Shown: positions 1 through 11,400 of the stretch, in pieces
Layout of the letters: every line of letters begins with the position of its first letter
Position numbering within the stretch: position 1 is the stretch's first letter
Assembly (NCBI GenBank): GCA_905182985.1
Contig: CAJJDN010000096.1
Coordinates: 389,134 to 407,049 of the forward strand
Direction of reading: 5' to 3'
Length of the DNA: 17,916 bases
DNA from: Paramecium sonneborni
Taxonomy: Eukaryota > Ciliophora > Oligohymenophorea > Peniculida > Parameciidae
The notes under the pieces: model-generated
Database searches by the model: none
What the model was told of the DNA's origin: nothing
What the model saw: only the letters and a program-made list of their open reading frames with translations
Program-made: the position numbers and the translations under genes

Positions 1-240
1 TTTATTCAAAATATTTTACGTTAAACATAAAATTAACTCAATCCAGCCTTTGTGTTCATAAAGCTTTTGGTTGATTGAATTCTTGTTAGGTGTACTAAAT
101 TAGAATCCTTCCTTTCTATCAAACTTTTTTTCTATCCTACATTGCTCCACAACATTTCGCTATACGAAACTCAATTTCTGAACTTCTTACTTTTCAATGA
201 TAAACTCAAATTACGCTATATAATTTGCACCAACTATGAT
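1..240. other. No gene recognised
   Basis: AT-rich sequence. I see no convincing start, repeat copy, telomeric repeat or RNA gene here. One minus-strand frame coming from higher coordinates stays free of TGA down to about position 172, but its composition does not let me claim it as coding. Confidence 0.4.
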
Positions 241-600
241 TCATCCTCTACAATTATTAGCTAACTTCCATCTGGAGATCTCCTAGATTTTAATAAATGT
301 AATTTAATATAGTTGTTATTTATATGATACTGACACCAAAGAATCAATTTCTGATTATATGTATTAGCAATTACTAAAATAGCGAGAACTTAATTTATTT
401 TTTAAGGTATTGAAATCTGGAAATTGCCAATTATGCTAATTTAAGTATTCATAAATAAGTAAAAGTAAAGTTGTTGATATAAAAGTAAAATTATTTTCTT
501 ATTTACCTACTGACCTATTCTCTAAATAAAGTGACTTATAAAATTATTGAAAAATTTGAGAATTTTCTTTATTGAAAAATATACTAAGACCACCCAAATA
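241..600 (-). other. TGA-free coding-like stretch with a decayed repeat remnant
   Basis: Read on the minus strand with TAA/TAG as Gln, one frame runs from about 600 down to a TGA at 241-243 (about 120 codons). It starts with LGGLSIFFNKENSQ and later contains NWQFPDFNTLKNKLSS. A second minus-strand frame is also open over much of the same interval, so openness alone is weak evidence. The plus-strand string aagtgactta at about 529-538 matches the most conserved part of the repeats in the neighbouring MORN-like gene (the bases behind QVTY), in the right order relative to a GGGTGG block near 590-596. I infer either an eroded further repeat unit or a diverged C-terminal part of that gene. No product can be named. 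Confidence 0.25.
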
Positions 601-666
601 AATTTTGAATATAAAATTATAACATTGGATGATGGATATTTATTTATATCATTTTTATCAAAACTT

Positions 667-1715
667 TCAATTTATTCGGATCTGGTTCCAATTCCCAATT
701 TTCATACCTTGCAGATTATATTCACCAATATAAGTGACTTATTTCCATTCTATAAACCCTTCATCCAATTCCACCCACTTTCCAATTTTTTTCTAGTTTC
801 CATCTTAATCATATTCTCCACCACCACTATAATTATATTTCCTTATACTTCGATAAATATACATTAATTTATATTCCTACTTTGTATTCATAAAATACAT
901 ACTATCCCACTGACCAATCTTCATACCATTAAAATTATAGACACCAATATAAGTAACTTATTTCCACTCTACAAACCCTTCATCCAAATCCACCCACTTT
1001 CCAATTTTTTTCTGGTTTCCATCTTAATCATATTATCCACCACCACTAAATATATATTTCCTTTATTGTTAGATAGCATTTACATTTATTGATATTCCTT
1101 CTATTCATTTATAAAATACAAACTATCCCACCTACCAAACTTTATACCTTGCATATTATATTCACCATTATAAGTGACTTATTTATAATCGTTAAACCTT
1201 TCATCTACTTCTACCCACTTTCCAATCTTTTTCTAATTTCCTTCTTTATCATATGATCCCCCACCACTATATTTCTTATACTTAAATAATATTTACATAT
1301 ATTTATATTCTTTCTATCCATTTATACAATACAAACTATCCCACTTACCAATCTTCAGACCTTTCTTATTATATTCACCATTATAAGTGACTTATTTATA
1401 ATCGTTAAACCCTTAATCTAATTCTACCCACTTTCCAATCTTTTTCTAATTTTCTTCTTTATCATATTATTCAAATCTATATATATTCCCTTAATACATA
1501 TAGAAAATTTACATTTATTTATATTCCTCCTCATCTGTTTTACAAAACATACTATCCCACATACCTACTTTCATAACATTTATATTATTTTATCCATCAA
1601 AAGTTACTTTTTAATTCTCTTCAATAAATCCTTCGAAGAACTCTATCTATTTACTTTACTTTTAAATGACATCTTAATAAAATCCACCACCACTAAAAAA
1701 TTTCTAACAAATTAC
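667..1715 (-). repeat. Tandem exon-intron repeat, about 213-221 bp period
   Basis: Five tandem units, each made of a coding part of about 180 bp (1692-1513, 1476-1297, 1266-1084, 1045-863, 826-667) preceded by an intron-like spacer. On the plus strand the copies are visible as repeated blocks such as ccactttccaat, aagtgacttat and actatcccac. The middle copies are most alike; the outer ones (about 1984-1716 and left of 667) are more diverged. This is what repeated unequal exchange or slippage in the array centre would give. Confidence 0.8.
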
Positions 1716-1984
1716 ATTCTTGCATCTTTAAAAATAAAATTCCATTTTCCAATTCTAAAGTCATTCTCATATCCTCCAGTTTCAAAAACTTATGCTGAAC
1801 TATTCAAATTTTCATTTTTAATAACTTACTTCGAATAATTTTGAATTGGATCTATCCATAATCCTTGCTTTTACCCTTTCCTATAGTATCCACCAGAATT
1901 CATTAATATTTTTTAGTTCAACAAAAAAGCAGCCCATCTGCCATTCTTCCTTTTTTTCTTATCATATTAACCAAACCAAGAAAA
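667..1984 (-). CDS. MORN-like repeat protein, ends uncertain (possible fragment)
   Basis: The translation shows five clear copies and one divergent N-terminal copy of a roughly 60-residue unit. The core reads I-GGG-x-YD-x-x-GNQKKIGKWVELDEGF, then QVTYxGEYNxxGxKxGxWDS and an EYK linker. Such Gly/Tyr/Trp-rich units resemble a MORN variant common in Paramecium proteins; MORN repeats generally bind membranes or act as scaffolds, so a structural role is inferred, not shown. The frame is continuous only if short introns are removed at 1693-1715, 1477-1512, 1267-1296, 1046-1083 and 827-862. The last clear unit runs into TGA at 667-669, within the WD segment, so the protein is either short-ended or truncated by mutation. 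Upstream of about 1984 I find no good start: an ATG lies in frame near 2150, but the residues between look non-coding. It may be a decaying gene or a 3' fragment. Confidence 0.55.
827..1715 (-). other. Five intron-like spacers in the repeat array
   Basis: Spacers at 1693-1715 (23 nt), 1477-1512 (36), 1267-1296 (30), 1046-1083 (38) and 827-862 (36), on the minus strand. Each begins with GTAATT, GTAAAT or GTATAT, ends with TAG, and splits an Ile codon as AT|T or AT|A just before the GGG-x-YD motif. Removal of the 23- and 38-nt spacers is required to keep frame. The other three are multiples of 3 without TGA, so retention would also be readable. Lengths of 30-38 nt are at or above the usual Paramecium range. 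Confidence 0.55.
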
Positions 1985-2343
1985 ACTTTTATTTATAAGT
2001 ATCTCATTGGAAAATTACATTATTTTAAGAAATTAATTATAAATAAACATCATCATAAAAATAACCTTCTTATTTTATTGTTTGATTAAAAATTCATGTT
2101 ATAAATGATAATAATAACTTATAATATTTATAGATTAAAGTAATAAATCCATTAATCAGAAATCCATAAAAGACTAATATAAAACAATTACTGATGTTTT
2201 TCTCCCTAATTTCTTTTACTGCAGATATATATTTGAATTAAGATTTCTTATATAATTTATTTAACCCATAGATTTTTAAAGTTAATTAAATTTCTAATTT
2301 TAGAATATTATAAATTGAATATATTTACATTCAATAAATTCAA
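1985..2343. other. Gap, nothing recognised
   Basis: Extremely AT-rich sequence between the MORN-like array and the next coding-like block. I see no convincing start codon context, RNA gene or repeat. If the MORN-like gene has an undetected first exon, it should lie here. Confidence 0.4.
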
Positions 2344-5300
2344 AGATATATTAAAAAAAATTATCATTTTAATTATTGATTTCAATTATAAGGGAAATCA
2401 AGGAGGTACTACTTTGATTAAACAGCAAAAAGCGACAAAATTATAATACTAAGCGAAATTCTTAAATCCAAAAAAAAGTTTCACAAAATTTACTTTAAAC
2501 TTGCACTTATAATGAATAGAATCAGAATGAGATAATTAGCCTATCATTGACGCATAAATTGATAAACCTAAACATTTGATCAAATCTATTAATTATTATT
2601 ATTAAATATTTAAGTACATTCATCTAATTGTCCTGGTCTTTCAACATCTAAACATATTAGATGTATTTTTGATATATTAAATTCATTATATAATTTATTT
2701 TATTTACATTTACATTGTTCTATTACTCAAGAACAATACATTAGAGTGATTAAGTTGCTCTATTTAAGCATGCTAATTAATTTAAACCTCCACCTCAACT
2801 AAATTCATCTGTTGATTCTGGAAATGCACATAGTTTTTTTCTAATTTATAATTATTAATCATCGACTGATACTTATTCACAATATAATATTATTTATAAG
2901 TCCTATCTTTATACAGGTGGTATCTTTAATAGTTAAAGGATTTATTTCTTAACAGGTTTAATCTATAAGTCGACAATATATTCCATCAGTGGCAACATTT
3001 TATCAACCAAAAATATTACATTAAGTAAAATATTTTTATTAATTATAATTAATTAATATATTAATAATTTATTTTTCACAGAATCTTCAGATTTTATAGG
3101 TGATTCGTCTATTATTTAAACGTAATTATTTTTTTTAAATTAACATGCCTCATGTTCTATAGATTAACAAAATATTTTATTAGTCGTCACATCTTTATAT
3201 TAAGGAAATACACCTTCTTTTTTTAAAAAAAATGATAAGTAAATAAAACAATTTGTATTAATAACACATGCAAGTAACTAAAATCAACTTCACCATAAGA
3301 AGTAAGAATATTATGAATTATTAGTAGAATTAAAATGAAAAATATCATCAGTTGTTTTTCCACAAATACTACTATAATTTATATTAATATAACATCTGAT
3401 AGGCAAGTTTAAGTTACACAATCAAGATTAAAATAGTTATGTAGGTATTTCTAAACATTCATCTTTCCAATATGTCAATTTACTATTATCTTTATAAAGT
3501 TAACCGGCTTTAAAAGTAAATGAAATTCTGTTAGCCCATTCTGTTGTTATTTCAATTATTAATTCTTAACATATTTTTTCTTAATCATATTAATAACACT
3601 CAATAGATGATTCAGCAATAGCAAAAGCACAAATTAATAAATTTCTTTATTTATTAAATTACCACTGATAGCTAAATTTGAATTAATTTCTATATTTAAA
3701 CATAATATTTTTTTAATTCTTTTTATCTTTATTAAATACATATTTAAAATCACTATTACAAAAACTTTTTTAACATTTACCATCACAAAATATACATAAT
3801 GAACCCTGTGTTTTAATGAAATATTCTATTTATTTTAATTTTTCCTTTATCACATATATTTAGTCTGCTAACATTATATTATAAGAATAAATTTAAATAT
3901 TTAATCTATAAGAAATATCGCAGTTCTGGATACAAAAACATTAGGATTTGCAATTGCGCCTTAATCTGATAATTTTTAATAAGTATTTAATTAATTATTT
4001 ACAACATAAAATTTTTTAAAGTTTAACATAACGTAATTTTAAATTATTACAAATTCATTAGTCAGATGTTATATTAATAGAAGCCTATTTATTTAATCAA
4101 GGAGTAGTATAAGTAAATGTATCTGTGATAATTGGTTCACCCTACATTAATAATTTAAATCTCTAAAAAATAATTTATTTTCACGCAAATATAATTCGTT
4201 AAAATATAAGTAAACAGTAAATTTTCATCATTCCTAAATAATTTACTCAAATTAATTCCTATCCAATCATCGCACAAGTTTAAGCTTTATTTTTTAAATA
4301 ACCTAATAGATTTTGTTTATGGTAAAATTTGAATCCATTAATACTTCTTTACGTTATTTGATTTATTTTTTCAAAAAAAGGCTTGAAGATTAGGTAATCT
4401 ATAAAGATTTTTATTTTATATTAAATTAAATAAATTAGTTTTGAATTTACCCAACAATCAACAACTTTTGAATAATTAAATTAAATTCCATTATTATTTG
4501 CTTTTGTAAAGTGTTAACAAGTATAATTTAAACATTTATGCAATTATTGTTTATCAACAAGTTTAATAAGTTAATTTATCAGATAATGAAGATTTTACAT
4601 TTAATAAGGTTCTTTTGTTATTTGAATCATAAATCGTATAATGTTCTTTTTCAAGAATATAAACACTTACGCTTTTAATATTTAAATATTAATAAATAAA
4701 TTAAATTTAAAATATATATTTACTCAAATCTATTGTATTTGTTTATATAAAGCATATGATACTCAGCCGCATGCTTATTCTGCTTTACTAGAGTTTAATA
4801 AATTAAATTCAGTAAATAAAAAAAATTATTTGTTTTTATTTCTATTTAATATTTTACTTGTAAGTGTATGATTTATTTTAGTTTATTAAGTAAATAATTA
4901 TAATGGTATTTTTTGACAAAGAAATAAACTATCAAAATCACATTCATAATAGATACAAAATCAAAAAAAGGTTTACAGCATTTAGCAATTGTATTTACAG
5001 ATTTCCTATATTCATAACTTAACGAATTTATTTCATAAGCACAAAAATTATCGATCTACTCTATGACAGTAGGTCAAGTACATTTATAGAATGACATCAA
5101 AATAGAATTTTTTGTGCATTTAATATTAAATCTTTATAAGTGTTACAATTTGTGGGATAATTATTTGAATAGCCTCTACTATACATAAGAAATTTTTAGA
5201 TTAACTTATTTTAAACATAATTATCAACATATCTCAATTGGATAATTTTCTATAATTTTAAAATAGATGATTACATCGACCTAAATTGAAAATAAAACAA

Positions 5301-6335
5301 CTTTAAGCATCATTAATCTTTTAACTAAGAACTTTTGAATATCTATAAAAACAACCTTAAACATAAAAACATCAGAATTTTAATCAATTTTACATTTTGG
5401 TACATTATCTTATCACACATCTTCAGTTTCAAGATTACCCTCTGAATCTAGAATTGAATTATCTGAATCTGTTTTATCTTAAGTTTTACAATCTTTACCA
5501 AAGTTAAAAATACGAAGTTATTGCTTTGTAAAATTTTAATATCTTATATATAAGTATTAGAATTCAAATGGCAATATTTTTCTTTATTATAATTTTATTA
5601 TCTTTTTTGCCATAACATTATGATTATTCATCTGAATCAGTAATTAAAGTAGTAATTTATAAACATGCTAATTGATTATTATGAAATTCAAATGAGATGT
5701 AGTACTTATTGGAACTTCTAATGAATTAAAAATATATGTTGATGAATCACTACTAAAATATTTCAAAATTTTTTTAATATTTTTAATCCTTCGATACCTA
5801 AACATTCATATTGATTATTTTTTGGGTATCATAATTTACAATTCCCTTTTTTATAAGACATTATGCTTCTTCTATTATTGATGGAAGCAAATTCTATGGT
5901 ATGATAAAGATAAAATTGATTTGCAGCTACTTTTAATGCATTAAGTTGTAAATTGTTACCTTCATTAGAATTAGTTTATGAATTCATAATCATAATTTTA
6001 ACTATTTTTATTTCAAATTCTAATCATGTCTTCCGTACATTTGTTTATTCAATTCTAGTTAGGTATCAGATTCTAATAACTTTTCTGAATAATTCTCTTA
6101 CTTTTCATCTTTAAAAAATCTTCCTGGTCTTTTAAGTTAGAATGCATATATAATTCTTAATAATTCATTACAAATCTATTTTAAAAAACCATATTTTTAT
6201 AATCATTTCGTTTCTCTCAGTTTTACCCCAAACAATCATTAAGGTATTAATGAAAATTTTAAGGGAAAAATTCTGACTGCATAAATTTTTCAGCTATTTT
6301 TTGACTTCCTTATCAATTTTTGATATCCCGCACCC
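2344..6335 (-). pseudogene. Decayed coding region, partly cysteine-rich, unidentified
   Basis: About 4 kb with no intact gene. On the minus strand many blocks look protein-coding, but they alternate between frames and are cut by TGA: 5990-6178 (RPGRFFKDEKQENYSEKL), 5829-5944 (NALKVAANQFYLYHTIEF), 5073-4651, 4680-4247 (CLNYTCQHFTKANNNGIQF), 4054-3422, 3289-2795 (FCQSIEHEACQF), about 2930-2827 (CRLIDQTCQEI) and about 2580-2344 (KCLGLSIYASMIGQLSH). The scattered Cys pairs suggest a secreted or surface protein, but I recognise no family. The last block ends at TGA 2338-2340. TGA density in the main frame is only slightly below the chance level for such AT-rich DNA, so part of the apparent coding may be accidental. 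Paramecium macronuclear intergenic gaps are usually a few hundred bases, which favours a dead gene over true spacer. Confidence 0.35.
3422..4054 (-). other. Longest open block inside the decayed region
   Basis: 210 codons without TGA on the minus strand, bounded by TGA at 4055-4057 and 3422-3424. It contains NCKSQCFCIQNC, GSLCIFCDGKCQKSFC and ECYQYDQEKICQEL, then TEWANRISFTFKAGQLY. The CxxCxGxC spacing could hold a metal ion or disulfides, but it matches no domain I can name. Another frame (4227-3850, with GAIANPNVFVSRTAIFL) is also open and overlaps it, so the true frame of the left half is uncertain. The same frame resumes after the stop with CGKTTDDIFHFNSTNNSQY. Confidence 0.3.
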
Positions 6336-6471
6336 TCCAGATAATTATTTTGATGTAATTCATTATATTAATTATATTATGTAATATTTATTTTTATTTT
6401 ACATTATAGTACCAACTTTTTGCTTAAGTTATTTTAGTTTAAATGAATCTTTCGTGTAAAGGGAATTGGTC

Positions 6472-6714
6472 ATGGAAGTTCAAACTGTTTAAATAATTGA
6501 TAATTGCAGTTTGGCCACTAAATAGAAGTTTACATCTATGAAGGATATTTTTAATCCAAATGCAAGATTTGTATTAGGAAGAGGACTTATTGGAGTAATT
6601 GTATTAACTAATGAAATTTGGTTAGGCAAATATTTTATATTTTAAAATGCACGATTTTGTAGCGCAAAAAAAATTTAGAAAGAAAAAAATTAATTAAAAA
6701 AATAATTAGATTGA
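6472..6714 (+). pseudogene. Protein kinase N-lobe-like fragment, broken
   Basis: An 80-codon plus-strand frame (TAA/TAG as Gln) from ATG 6472 to TGA 6712. It reads FVLGRGLIGVIVLTNE at about residues 34-49, which fits the glycine-rich loop of kinases (GxGxxGxV), followed by GKYFIFQNA where the ATP-binding V-A-x-K strand belongs, and then AKKIQKEKNQLKKQ, like the alpha-C approach. The essential lysine is missing. Beyond the TGA the same frame gives FHAFLVLRNIYQ (6715-6750), which resembles the kinase stretch HPFLVxL..., and is then cut by another TGA at 6760. No C-lobe (HRD or DFG) is present, because the stop of the large gene lies at 6895 on the other strand. I infer a truncated kinase relic. 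The match is by eye; chance resemblance is possible. Confidence 0.4.
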
Positions 6715-6894
6715 TTCCATGCTTTTTTAGTATTAAGGAATATTTATCAAATGTATAAATGATAAAAAGGTTTTCGTAAATAAAACTTTTTAATTTATAT
6801 AGATCGGATATCTTTGATTATAAATCATATGAGATGGAAATAATTAAAAGCAGAAATTTAGTAAGATAAAAATAATTTTGATTTCATTATTATA

Positions 6895-8430
6895 TCATTT
6901 ATTAAAATCAATTTCTTGGTTCTCTAAGATAAAATTTTCTTATGAAACTGGAGTAAATCTAGAGGACTTTTGTTTTAAACATTGAAAATTTAATGTACTT
7001 TCTTGAACAGATTTTAGAAAACATTGTTATCTTTCTTTAGCTGAATTTGAACTTCCAATACCCAAAGTGTAAAAATCAATATTTTGTTCTGTTTATCTTT
7101 CTATGGCAATTTAACTTTAAGTATTTTTCAAAGCAATGATCTCTCTAGCTTAAGGAATTACAAATTTTTTTAATTTTTGATATAATTTAGCAACTCTTTC
7201 ACGTTATGCACGACGATTTGTTAATAATCTTTTCATACAAGAAATTTGATTTAGAAAAGGGAAATTTTTTCTGATTGAATTACGAAATATATCAAACTTT
7301 TCATCAAAAATACTGGTTTTTTCTTTCAAGTATTCAATTAAAATCTTTGATATTAAAGTGTATAGAACATTAAGATTCAAAATAGATATTATTATAATAT
7401 AAGGAATTTATATTTCTTATGAATCTGATTATTCTGATACATGAATACCAATAGCTAAAGCAATTGAAGCTAAGCACACATTTGTAGAATAATAATCTAA
7501 TTTATTAAGATTATTTAGATTATATGGTTTATATTTTAAACTTAATTCCAAATACATTCCAATAATAAGTGATATAATTGTAGCTTTAAGAATAAGTTTA
7601 TCATCATAATACGTTAAGAAAATAATCATTAATTCTTTTTAAGCTATTTTGATGACTTCCCAAAAGTAAGCAGTTTTAGTGTATTCATTATAAAGGTAAC
7701 CCCATTAAAGTCTAACTTTTTTATTATCTAATTTATTAGAATTAGTGTAAAGACCATAATAAAAATAAAGTGGAATTATAATAGCTAGTAGTAATAACAT
7801 AGGTAAACATAACTCAATCATCCATTTTTCATGATAAGTAGTATCAAATCTATAAGAAACATTAGATTGGATCCATTTATAACCTGAAATCTCTCTATAT
7901 GATACAAGTTAAACAAATCCTCCAATTAAACTTGGTTGTAAATAGATGTACATATAAATGAGTGTTGTACTAATAACACTTCTATTAAAAGTAATTTTCT
8001 TACATTTAACAGCCAGTAAATAACAAAAGAAAAAGAATGTAATATAAAGAAAAGGCATAATAACCTACCAAACCATTCTAGCATATTAAATCTAAAATTA
8101 AAAAATATGAGATAGAAAACAATCCAATGAATAAGTCAAAGTCTAGATTGGGGATCCAACTACATTTATTGTACTTTTAAGTCCACTAGGTAGTTTTAAT
8201 TAAAATGTAGATATTGATGAAATTATTTACAAGTAATTAGTTAGCATCTTTATCAATATAGCTGATTGATTATAATTTTATGTTACTGCTAAGCCTAACA
8301 TCATAATATTAATAATTCTCACTTATTCTTTTATAGCTTTCATTGTACTTTGAACTGAAATCAATATTGATATTAAAGTCCTTAAATATTAATAATAAAC
8401 TTTACCAAATACTCACAAAAGTTATAATTA
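6895..8430 (-). other. C-terminal membrane domain and cytoplasmic tail
   Basis: Candidate helices: SLIITFVSIWTLISILISV (about 2608-2628), INIMMLGLAV (about 2638), VWQVIMPFLYITFFFFCYLL (about 2718-2738), SVISTTLIYMYIYL (about 2750), LCLPMLLLLAIIIPLYFYYG (about 2806-2825), KATIISLIIGMYLEL (about 2879), VCLASIALAIGIHV (about 2917) and IPYIIIISILNLNVLY (about 2942). About eight in all; the exact number needs a predictor. The tail (about 2965-3110) is charged, with KRLLTNRRAQRERVAKLYQK and Gln/Ser-rich ends, and could be a short coiled coil. The last codons are EIDFNK then TGA at 6895-6897. Confidence 0.75.
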
Positions 8431-11400
8431 ATGAATTTTTTTCCTTTTCTAAACATGATCCACAAGAATATTTTTAACTTACAGAATAATATCCATCTCC
8501 TCTTATATTATATAAATCACATTATTCACATAATGCTCCTATATGTCCTAAAAAACAAGAATTATCACCTTCCTCCCATCCACCTAAACAATTTTCCGGT
8601 TAATTCAAACAATAACTAACTATATTACTTTAAAAATATGGCCTCCAATATCCAAATTTTAAATTTAATAATGCTGGTTAAACATTAATTGTTGAGATAT
8701 CATCTTTTAATTCACATTTTTGAGAATTTAAATTTAAAGAAAACAGACCTTAATCACTATTACAAGGAATACATGAATAATCAGTATTATTTTTAATCTC
8801 TCCATATTAACAACTTAAAGTCTTTATATTAATTCTTAATTTATAATTAGAGTGTGTACGTATCAAATTATATGGGTATTATTAATTGTAAATTGGAATA
8901 AATATTGAATTACATCTAAACTGTAATTATAATACAATTTCAGAAGGCAAAGCATTATCAAAATTTACAATCAAATCATCCAAATTATAGTCTTAAGTTT
9001 AGTTATTAAATCTGATATTCTTTATATTAGTAAGATTATTACTAAACATATTATCATCATTTAAATTAGAAATATTTAAAATTCTACTATCAATATCACA
9101 AATTGAATTTAATACATTTTTCATCACACTATTATCCTGACTCAAAGCAATCACTCTAAACTTTTAATTGAAAGGAGAATATGTTTTATTTATTTTATTA
9201 AATTATTCATATAGTGAAATTTATTGACCACTTGGCAATAAAATATATTATTGTTTGCTTAATTTACCAGATGGAACAATTACTTATTAAACTAATAGTT
9301 CTTATGTTTCTTAAATAGTTTCAGTTTCAAAATAAGTACTTTCATCATTCAAAGTAATTGTTAATTTTTAAGGTAATGAAGCCCTATCATTTCCAAAAAA
9401 TTCAGCTTTGTTATTATGTATACGAGTTCCAAGTTTTAAATAATCCATATCTTATTGATCAATTAGATTAATTCCTCCTCCTGTTTAGGCTGAATTGTGC
9501 TATATTAAACTATTAACAATTAACACATCTTGTTTCATCTTGACAACCATAGCTCCTCCTTTTCCGGTTGCATTATTAAATTAAAAAAATGAATTTTCAA
9601 TCAATATTTTAACATTTTCAACAAATAAACAAGTTCCATTTTGAGCTTTATTATATTAACAAACATAATTATCTATAAAGAATTCCAATTTTAAAGATTA
9701 TAAATATTTATCTTCATTAACAAGAGCTCTACGATTATTATGAGAATTCTCTTTTTTAATATAAAAGCACCCATAAACTCCACACGAAGAATTAGTAATT
9801 TTGAGTTTAGAGATGTATTATTTCATTATAAGATCGTCAATCTTCAAAAAGGAATAAAATAATAAGACATTCTAGCAGACATTACAATTAATTTATGAAA
9901 ATACTAGATTATTTAACTTTATTTAACTTGATTTTGTAAGGTCTAAAAATGATATTAATCCTGATCCAGTTTCTTCAATCATTAAATTATTTTCTTATCC
10001 ATTCTATTATTTGATTGAGGATAATAAGCATTCTCCATAATTAAACTTGTTTTTAATGTATTATGAAAACAAATTTTGAGGTGCCTATTTATTTTTGGCA
10101 TTTTGAATACATTTAAAATAGACTGTGTATTCTTTATCATCTTATTACATACAATTATAATACTTTAACTATAATTCCAAAGTAATGTTAGATATTACAA
10201 GACCGCTGATCTGGATAGTATTAGGTAAATCTAATTAAATAATATATTTTACATTAGTTTGGATGCAAACTTAAAATATCATTAATTATTAGACTATTTG
10301 ATATTTTAAAATTTTGAATTGAAACAATTTAAGCTTTATTTGTTTATAATACAGATTCTAAAATTAAATTATGAATCTCTGTGTTAAAAATGATTATATT
10401 TCTAACTGAATCAATATAAAATAAGGCTCTTTTATTCATAATTGCTATTTCTTCTGTTTTAGAAAGTTAAGTATATTTATTTAAGTAACTTTTAAAACCC
10501 TCATTTGTATTTTCAATAATAAATTAATTAAGATTAATACACTGCTAATTCGAAGAAATAGAAGTGAAGGTAAAATATACGATTGATCCAAGCTTAGCAT
10601 AAACGTTTCGAATTTTAAAATACTAAAATGACACATTAACTCTAGCAGAATCTGATAGTATGTAAATAAAACCTCCTTGTTCTTAAGCTGCAATATTTTC
10701 TATAAATATTTATTGAAAAGTAACTTCCAGAGATTATGCTGAAGTACTATCTAAATGTATTGCTCCTCCAAATCCTAACTCTTAAGAAAAGGTAGTTGAG
10801 ATATTTTTAAATTAACTTTATGAAATAGTTATAAGACTATTTTTTTATGCCTTAATTTACAATGCTCCACCAGAAAATCCCACTGATTACTCAAAATTGC
10901 AGTATTAAATTTCAAGATTTTCAATTAATAATTAAGCAACTCCTGAGGTAGATTTAACTTTGAAAATTTAATTCAGTTATTCAATAGATACTTTTTCTGA
11001 TTCAAAAAATCCCCATAATAAATATGGTTAAATTAATTAATAGTCAAAATAACTATTCTAACGAAAAGTACAATTTTATAATACCAATTTCTGACTTTTA
11101 ATATAGATTAAATTATCAGTGCTATTGTAAACTGTATTTTTAAGGAAATTAGAATTGATTATTGTGATGACACCCAAAATTGAATTTAAATTTAAGAGTA
11201 ATGAAGAAATTTAAAGATTATTTTAAACATATTCATGCAAAGTATTTCCAGAAAAAGTAATATTGTATAAATCTATGTTGGTTTGTTAAACTGAATCTAT
11301 AAAGATTATGGCAGTTTAATAGTTTGAATTAGATAATAATAATAGATTTGATTCAACTATTATATTTGACATCAAAATTGTTTCAAGTTATTATTACTTT

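Noticed and set aside
1..60. Telomere or chromosome end
   Set aside because: No C4A2 or C3A3 repeat tract at either window end.
547..867. Plus-strand open frame of 106 codons beginning MKNLRIFF
   Set aside because: It is antisense to the MORN-like repeats, whose minus-strand reading gives a repeated, coherent motif.
2344..6335. tRNA, rRNA or CRISPR features
   Set aside because: No GC-rich folded segment, CCA-type tRNA arms or direct-repeat/spacer pattern seen by eye here or elsewhere in the window.
8411..8444. 34-nt GTAAGT...TTTAG-type intron near 8419
   Set aside because: Removing a segment there would delete the SCGSC cysteines and ruin the first membrane helix, whereas the 25-nt intron at 8381-8405 fits.
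8431..8619. Plus-strand open frame of 62 codons
   Set aside because: Antisense to the GGW/GHIGALCEQC module of the giant gene.
10481..10693. Minus-strand open frame of 70 codons
   Set aside because: Out of frame within the beta-helix exon 12642-10253, which is open throughout in another frame.
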